Part shown: positions 42,501-49,894 of the stretch, one piece after another | How the letters are laid out: every line of letters begins with the position of its first letter | How positions within the stretch are numbered: position 1 is the stretch's first letter | Assembly: GCA_009801015.1 (NCBI GenBank) | Contig: VHZZ01000114.1 | Span: 161,588 to 211,481, forward strand | Length of the DNA: 49,894 bases | From: Silene noctiflora | Lineage: Eukaryota; Streptophyta; Magnoliopsida; Caryophyllales; Caryophyllaceae | Direction of reading: 5' to 3' | Notes under the pieces: model-generated | What the model was told of the DNA's origin: nothing | Database searches by the model: none | Seen by the model: only the letters and a program-made list of their open reading frames with translations | Translations under genes and position numbers: made by a program

Positions 42501-45500
42501 TTGATGGACTATGGTGTCAATTTTGACCAATATTATATTAACAATATCACTAACTAGAAGTTTTGCTAGATGAACAATATGAAGAGAGTTGTTTTGCTGA
42601 ACTAAGCAAAGATGATTTTACATTGTACTTATGTAGTTATGCATAATATAAAAATGTGATGAAGGTTGTATCTAATTCCTGAAGTATGCGCTTTCATCAT
42701 GTTTGCATCCTCAACATAAGTTAATTGATATTTTTTCTTTGGGCGCGCCTGATGTAATTCTCTAGTTAATTAGTAAAAAATACCACCTATGTCTAATGAT
42801 ATTTGCGTTATTTGTCCGAGGTGAATTGATAATCCTTAATTGGGACACACATATAAAAGACAACAGTTTTTTGGGATGGCGGCTGACCATATGGATATGT
42901 TGTATCTTTGTTAGTGTTTACTGTATATGTGAGTTTATTTATTCTAAAGTGGCATGCATTATTCAATTTTAAGGTTCTGTAGTTGAAGCTTAACAAAAGC
43001 AAGAGGGCATCAAGTTTTAAATCCCACCATTAATAGATCTTTATAGAGCCTCACAGTTGTAGAATCTTTAAGAGGGGAAGGAAATGCTCTGGATAAGAAC
43101 GATCTTTTTTTGCTGTTCTTTTATTCAGTTGTATAATTCGTCTTTTCCCCAACAGACCTGCTTTTTGTTAACATAGATTTTTTAATTTCTGTAACAGGTC
43201 TTGCAGGAGCGTGGTGAGAGCACTTCCCGGCATGGGCGTGCTGCATTTTCAGTGTTGCTGTTTCAGGTATATTCTTCAGTATCTTGTAGGAGTTGTAAAT
43301 TGGTAATATAAGCTCAGAGAGAGTTCACCTTTCATCAACCTGATTTCATTAGATTCATAATATGACTATATGCGTGACCTCTCATTTTGATTTTGTTGAA
43401 CTTGTTAGTCTAACTGGGACTTTCACGTGACACAAAGCTCTTTATGAACTAAGTGATCCAAGGAACCGAGTGATGTGGACATGTGGAAGACTACAGTATG
43501 TTAGTGTGTATAAAATTAGTCCATGAACCATAATTAATAATATCAAATGTTCTGGCGGAAGCTCCATATGTTTGATTCAAAATTAAGATGGTTCATTTCA
43601 TACGTGACTGGTTATTTGATATTTGATACCAGTCTTCAGTTATAGCTTAATGAGCTTAGAGTAACTTTTTCTCCTACCCCCTTGATATAACTAACTTTTC
43701 CCTGCATTCCTTTTCATCCACCAGGATTTGGCTGTGGTGGTTTTGTTGATCCTCATACCTCTTATATCTCCAAATTCATCAAAAGGCGGGGTATTACTCT
43801 TCTGTAAATGGTCTTCAAAGTTGTTCTGCTCGAAATTAGATATATCGTCTATACTCTATATACATATGTATTTTTAAATGAAGTAGCCAAAAACCATCCA
43901 GAGGCCGCAGTTATGCTGCTTATAGATTCCGATTCAGGTTAATGTATGCTACTTTTTCAGGTTGGGTTTCAAGCTATTGCTGAAGCTTTAGGATTGGCTG
44001 CTGTCAAGGCAATTGTCGCCATTACTGCCATTATTGCTGGTGGACGCCTGGTAAGTGGTTGGACTATTGGTGTAAACTATGAAGCTATTTTCATTATTTG
44101 TTCAAGAATTATGGAGATAGTATTAATCATTTAGAGAGTGTCTCCTTGATATAACTCACGATTCTGTTGCTAATACTCATTCAAAATAATAAAATATCAT
44201 AAAAGATACATTGATGCTTCTGTTTCAATGAGATTCTTAATATGTGATTTTGTTATTAGTTATTCCCCGTCCGAGGTTTATCTGCTCTAAAGACTATAGG
44301 TTCTCTTAGCTGTTTAGCTGCCTCCTGAATCTTGATTCTATTAACGATTTTTTTTCCTTTTTAAGTTCAAAAGGAAAAAAAACGTACTCGTACTATTTAC
44401 TGATCCACCCAAGGGTACTTCACCTGAGAAGTGAGAACTTAATTCAAAGTTCAAAAAGTTAAATGTCATTTAGTATCATTAACATGTTATTTAAATTGTT
44501 GGGGTTACAGTTCATTTGGATTGAAACAACTATTTGGTGTAAAACTTATTCCTGTGGTCTTTTACATTGTGCTTTCTTGTATCAGATAGACCGCAGAATT
44601 GGTGTACTATTAATTTTTTGCTTTTCCATTATTCAGTTTGTTCTTTACATTCCACTGCACAATTTTCATTTTGTTTGGACTATTTACATTTTCGTTAATA
44701 ATGTGTTTATTATGAAGCTGCTTCGACCAATTTACAAGCAAATAGCAGAAAATCAGAATGCGGAGATATTTTCTGCCAATACACTTCTTGTTATCCTGGG
44801 CACTAGTCTACTTACAGCTAGAGTGAGTGTTCATATCTTTGTTAGCTACTCTTATAATATTATGTTGGTAAAGGGCTTGTTAATAGTTGTGCACTGAAAT
44901 GAAACCTTCTGCATCATGTTTCGCGCAAAAAGATGGGGAATGTTTCTTAGGACATCTCGAGGTCCAGTCATGCATTTCAGTGTTTGTACAACCTTACCTC
45001 TTGTGCTTTGAAAGTACCTGCCTATGGCAGGGTAAGGAGGGTCGGATGTACGTATCTCTGTGTTCTCAGAGGCTGTTTTAGGTTAAAAGTTGCTCGAGAA
45101 TCATCAAACGACCCCAATCTTACTATATAAAAAACACAAACATTTTATTGAGTGATTTTTGCTTTATTCCACCATACTTCAATACCAAAAATTTACGAGG
45201 CATTGAGAATATGGAAAATGGTATAAATAAATTTGTCGTGGTTTCCTGCAGGCTGGTTTATCCATGGCACTAGGAGCATTCTTGGCTGGTTTGCTTCTTG
45301 CAGAAACTGAGTTTTCGCTGCAGGTTGAATCTGATATTGCACCATATCGTGGGCTTCTGTTGGGACTCTTTTTCATGACGGTAGGTATTGTAATACCTGT
45401 CTTGTTGGTATTGACAGTAATATATTTTTTGTTGACAATATGTAACTTCTCAGTTTTTTAGGTCTTTAGTTATCCTGACTGCAGGAGCAGACCTTTTTGT

Positions 45501-48500
45501 GATACATCCTCCTCGTCAGTCGTTTGTTTATCATGTCTTATTGAAAATTTACTTCTTAGTTAGGTGTTATCTCCATTTTATGTATAATGTTGATCTTGGT
45601 TTGTTAGTTTGAGTAAGTCAGGTGACTCATATGTGATTCCTCCTTCCCTCTAAAACCACTTTTCACCCTCAAGGTTGCAAGTAATATAATTATCATGGAC
45701 CACACATCTCTTGTGCGGACTGTCTGGTTCATTTTATGCGCTGTTTAGATTATGGTTTAGACATCAAGGTAATCTTGACGTGTACTTGCAGGTAGGAATG
45801 TCTATTGATCCAAAACTGTTCATTTCAAACTTCCCAACGGTCATGGGGACACTGGCTCTTCTAATTGTGGGCAAGACTGCGTTGGTCACATTAGTTGGAA
45901 GATTTTTTGGCGTGTCAACTATATCTGCTGTCAGAACCGGGCTTCTTCTTGCCCCTGGGGGGGAGTTTGCATTTGTTGCATTTGGTGAAGCTGTGAATCA
46001 GGTATAAGTTTCTTAATTTGCAGTCATCTCGATGTGTCATTTAATAATTCAATTCCTAGAGCCTTGTTTTTCTATTTGTCATCTATTAGAATGTCCTGTT
46101 AGTCTGCTGACTTGTATTCTACTTTGTCTGCAGGGAATCATGTCTTCTCAACTCTCATCTTTACTTTTCCTTGTGGTGGGACTTTCTATGGCCCTAACTC
46201 CATGGCTAGCGGCTGGAGGCCAGGTGCTAGCTTCTCGATTTGAGCTACATGATGTGAGAAGTTTACTACCTGTAGAAAGTGAGGTATGATAATCCAAAAT
46301 CACACCCTTTCTTTTTGATTCCATACCACTTCTAGTTTATTGTCTCCTTCATTGCTGGTATATTTATTAATCCTAATCAGTGATGAATAACGTGCTCAGA
46401 TTGGTGAAATGAATGGTAATGAGAAATCAGTGGAAGGTGAACAGAGCGATCTATATTGTTCCAAACTCAATAAAATGGATCATCTTAATTAAAATGTGGA
46501 AAGAGCAGATTGATACAGTAAAAGTTAGTGTGTCTCACAATATTACCCCTATGCCTCAAAGGCTCCTGCTTGGCAGGTAAGGCTATGCCTTTACCTCCGT
46601 GTTGAAAACACAATGAGGTCGTTCAGCTACTTCACATTATACAAGAATCAATCAGTGAGTTGTTATACGCTTATCCCATCGTTCTGCAAAGCCAAAGAAT
46701 ATGGGTTGGCCAGTCAATCATTGGAATTTATTTCAGGAGGAACCGAGATATTCTAACCCATGGACCTTTTCTGTCATAATAAACCTTCCGTAATTTTCTT
46801 GTTAGAAAACCTTGGTAATGGATTGTAGTCTCGTGCCTTGTTGGATGCTTCTTATTAAAGAGCGTCAGATGTTTCCGTCTACAACTTTTACCCATTTCTT
46901 ATCAAGATAGGTGTCTTTCCATTCGAACCACTTGAAAACGAAGCAGCAAAATCTCTCTACCTAGAAGAATGTACTGTTAATGCCTAGAACAAAAGTGTGT
47001 TTTTGTTAATCTCTTCCTCGTGGTGTTGTTTCCAGACTGATGATTTGCAAGGTCATATTATCATCTGCGGCTTTGGACGTGTCGGTCAGGTATGATGGCA
47101 CTAAACTTCTTCTTTGCTACAGATAAGAATTTGAATATACTCTATGTAAACTTGCTTGCGTTTCTGAGTGCCTGCCTCAGTGCCTGTAACTTATCCGTCT
47201 TGTTGCAGATCATAGCCCAGCTTCTGTCTGAGCGGTTAATACCATTTGTAGCTCTTGATGTGAGAAGGTTAGCTTTTACTTGCACAAAAACGATGTGGGC
47301 ATGTTTTCATTTTAGCATTCCTTTTATATGTATCTAGTATTTTACTTCACTTGGCCCTCAATAAATAGTTACCTTCTGAAATAATCTGTTGCCAAATCAT
47401 TCAAGAAGCATCTCACCAAATATTTGCCTGATTCTTGTGCCATCTATGACTTCAGTGATCGGGTTGCTGTTGGCCGCGCACTTGATCTTCCTGTATATTT
47501 TGGAGATGCTGGAAGTCGTGAGGTAAACCAGATTGTTAAGTTCCTGTTACAAGTGATCCCATCTCATATGGTTTTCTACTCTCATTTAGGTCCTTCATAA
47601 AGTTGGAGCTGATAGAGCTTGTGCAGCAGCGGTAACCTTGGACACTCCTGGTGCAAATTATAGAACTGTTTGGGCTTTGAGCAAACATTTTCCCAATGTA
47701 AAAACTTTCGTTCGTGCTCATGATGTCGATCATGGTCTTAATTTGGAGAAGGCTGGTGCGACTGCGGTATGATTATCATTCCCTGTTCCATTTCTCCTTT
47801 AGCTCACTCTGTTTTGCTACCAAGTATAGCTTATATATAGATAGGAAGCCGCACCCTGTTTTAATGGTTCTATTCCATGCATCAAACATTACAACTTCGT
47901 ATCATAGTGTTTGATCCAAATCTAAGAAGATGATAATGGAACGGATATCCATATTACATATTCATATCGTGGCAAACTAATTTTAGGCAAAAGTGACTGG
48001 AACTGATAGTGGCAAACTCGCAATATGTGTGTCCAAATAAGCTTTCAGATAGTGGCAAACTCGCAATATCCCTCACGTCAACTAGCTTTTCATCAACATC
48101 TTATTATTGTCCTTAATTTTTGAGCGAAACAAACATGAAAATGCATAAGAAACATGGCTCACATTTCATGAATATCTAGGTTGTCCCTGAAACTTTGGAA
48201 CCAAGTCTACAGTTGGCGGCTGCTGTTCTTGCACAGGTACGTCTTACTTTGATTTTGTTCTAAACGTGGTGCTACATTTCACTAAAAATACTAACATCCA
48301 CTTCTTTTAGGCAAAACTGCCAACATCAGAGATAGCAGCTACAATCAACGAGTTCAGATCTCGTCATTTATCTGAATTGACTGAGGTGAGCTCAAAATTA
48401 TTCATTTGTTTACCAAGCTTTATTTATGTACTATTATGCTTTTATAGTCAGTGTCAGACCTTAATGAGTGGCGACTCCTATATGGATTGCAGCTATGTGA

Positions 48501-48615
48501 AGCTAGCGGAAGTTCTCTAGGTTATGGATTTTCTCGAGTCATGAGCAAACCAAAGTCTCACCCATCTGAATCTTTGGACGATAACCAAATCGGGGAAGGA
48601 ACGCTGGCAATGTGA
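39508..48615 (+). CDS. KEA2: Plastid K+/H+ antiporter, KEA1/KEA2 type
   Basis: Twenty exons: join(39508..41168, 41404..41572, 41713..41803, 41901..42037, 42137..42196, 42295..42414, 43198..43266, 43725..43790, 43961..44050, 44718..44822, 45252..45380, 45792..46001, 46134..46283, 47036..47089, 47209..47267, 47456..47522, 47590..47766, 48180..48236, 48311..48385, 48493..48615), 1,222 residues. KEA1/KEA2 exchange K+ for H+ at the chloroplast inner envelope and support plastid volume and thylakoid development. Order: transit-peptide-like basic start (about 1-70), long coiled coil (about 150-390) ending near [14 protein letters not shown] and KAEEDV blocks, CPA2 antiporter domain (about 555-1015) with [31 protein letters not shown] and [15 protein letters not shown], then a RCK/KTN domain with GFGRVGQ (about 1025-1165). 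Intron 2 is GC-AG. The start is the first in-frame ATG. Slightly longer than Arabidopsis KEA1 and KEA2. Confidence 0.95.
41573..41712 (+). other. KEA intron 2, GC-AG type
   Basis: The exon ends CATCAAGAG and the intron begins GCACGT; it ends CTCTACAG. The nearest GT sites downstream would create an immediate TAA after joining, while the GC donor gives [15 protein letters not shown], the expected KEA sequence. Confidence 0.8.
42415..43197 (+). other. KEA intron 6
   Basis: This is an about 780-bp GT-AG intron. It is AT-rich and I see no transposon termini in it. A GGCGCGCC site lies near 42741. Confidence 0.7.
44985..45085 (-). mobile_element. SINE copy in KEA intron 10, reverse orientation
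   Basis: Blocks TACCTCTTGTGCTTTGAAAG, CAGGGTAAGGAGGGTCGGAT and CTCAGAGGCTGTTTTAGG follow the order of the reverse complement of the SINE at 33135-33284. It is diverged and no tail or target duplication is obvious. Confidence 0.6.
46545..46645 (-). mobile_element. Decayed SINE copy in KEA intron 13, reverse orientation
   Basis: TACCCCTATGCCTCAAAGGC, then TGGCAGGTAAGG and GTGTTGAAAACACAATGAGG, match the same family in reverse orientation, with a lost centre. Confidence 0.5.
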
Positions 48616-49894
48616 TCATGCTACCCAGTTTGACCAAGAATAGAGAAGACAACAAAAGCCTGTAAATGGTTAACACCCTACCCTCATTGGTTTAGTATAT
48701 AGAAACCGAAAGTAATTCCATTTTTGCTTATTTCATTGATCATGTTTTATTTCCGATCAATGATGGCTCGTCTTCTATGCTCCTTTTTCGTAAAGGGATC
48801 TGAAATTTTGGCCGATCAGCTCTGTAATCTCCGCAAATTATGTGTAGCCTTTAGAAGTTTATCCAATCATAAATTGAAGATGAGCTTATTATATGTTACA
48901 ATTTTTTAATCTGTCCATGCGACCATGCTGTCCATGCCCTGTTTATTCTTTGCTTGTTCAAACATTTAAATTTTGTAAAGAAGATATGTTTACGGTTGAG
49001 TTAACGATATTTATGTGAATAACCTGACAATTATTGGCAAAAAAAATAAAAAATGCATAAACGAAATGTTTGAAAGAGGTGAATTAAAACATTTTGGGTA
49101 TTTTAAAATATTTTCATTACCACTAATATTTTTGAAAAGCGAGGGTATCATGTAGATTTCGAAAAAAATACAAGGTACCGTGCAGAAAACCGTATTATTT
49201 TTCTTCAATTATAATAATAAAATTTTAAAACAGGATACTACCTAGTTACACTTTAATAACTGAGCTCCATATAAATTTGGAAGTACATACTCCGTAACTC
49301 ACAAGAGCACCCAGGAATAATATGGGAAAGGTAATTCATGCTAGTTAATTTAGGAGACTAAATCACCTTAATATTTCATATTTTCCTACCCTAATCTTTT
49401 TTTTGTTTTTGGTCAACGAGGCGCGCACTTAGTCGCATTAAAATTGAAGATTAGGGTGAAAGTTTCCGTACGAGAAGTGTTCTAATAAGTAGTAATAACG
49501 TTGATCACCAGTTCATAATGGTATAAACAAAATGAATTGAAATTTTTTTACTTGATTTTCAAAATTGTATACTATTCACTATTGAGAGGTAAAGTATTTT
49601 TTTTTGAAAATAGAACGAAAAACTCTTGTTTAAGAGATGAGACTATGGTAGTATGGGGTAGAGGATGAATAAAACTATAAAAGGAAAGGGTATTTTAGTC
49701 CTTTACTTGGGTGATATTAGTAATTTATGGGCTACACACTAGATGAGTTTTAACTTTAGGAAATAAACTTTCCTAATCCTAGATAGTCTATGATTAATTA
49801 TTATGGATTAATTATAAAAGTAACAAGAATAATAAAAAAGACTATTTTATTAAACTTTCCTAATCATATATAGTCTAGGATTTCCTAAAACTCC
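48616..49894. other. KEA 3' UTR and flank
   Basis: The likely KEA 3' UTR occupies the first few hundred bases. After about 48950 the DNA is AT-rich and non-coding. A segment near 49125-49195 is an inverted copy of the dispersed repeat near 29925-29990. No gene is recognised up to the window end. Confidence 0.5.

Overview
This window is plant nuclear DNA. Its coding sequence is split into many short exons with GT-AG borders, the intergenic DNA is AT-rich and full of plant transposon families (Ty1/copia, Helitrons, Stowaway-like and hAT-like MITEs, SINEs), and all five confident genes have clear angiosperm homologues. Repeat style and codon use suggest a eudicot, possibly a member of Caryophyllales, but that last step is inference. 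Scattered single Ns and one 155-base N run (36167-36321) show it is a draft assembly.

Layout. 1-2900: AT-rich, with one weak candidate two-exon gene on the minus strand. 2900-10700: transposon-dominated. It holds a Stowaway-like MITE (3051-3326), a second MITE (3566-3834), a truncated minus-strand copia element with its 3' LTR (4333-6935), a Helitron with both termini and a decayed helicase (6961-8894), and older debris. 10723-12794 (-): an R2R3-MYB gene of subgroup 9, closest to MYB17, with a roughly 190-200 bp tandem array directly upstream. 14000-17170: repeats, including a foldback element and a CA microsatellite. 18439-23466 (-): a complete nine-exon DHH1/DDX6-type DEAD-box helicase (RH6/RH8/RH12 family), with a hAT-like MITE about 560 bp upstream. 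24600-26860: a tRNA-derived SINE and a second, internally deleted copia element between direct repeats. 27352-29030 (-): a two-LIM-domain actin-binding protein (PLIM2 type). 30517-34933 (+): the 25 kDa subunit of pre-mRNA cleavage factor Im. 35000-38000: MITE scraps, a second Helitron terminus and the N gap. 38000-39507: a tandemly duplicated leader. 39508-48615 (+): a 20-exon plastid K+/H+ antiporter of the KEA1/KEA2 type. 48616-49894: 3' flank.

The five genes do not form a pathway. They cover epidermal or meristem transcription control (MYB17), mRNA decay and translational repression in P-bodies (DHH1 helicase), actin bundling (LIM), poly(A) site choice (CFIm25) and chloroplast ion homeostasis (KEA). 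Exon borders were placed by hand from reading frame, GT-AG consensus and remembered family sequence; all joins keep frame. The most notable points are a GC-AG intron in KEA, 400-bp tandem duplication of the KEA leader plus its first codons, a structurally complete Helitron beside a copia fragment, the MYB upstream array, and a poly-T SINE family with several copies in gene introns.
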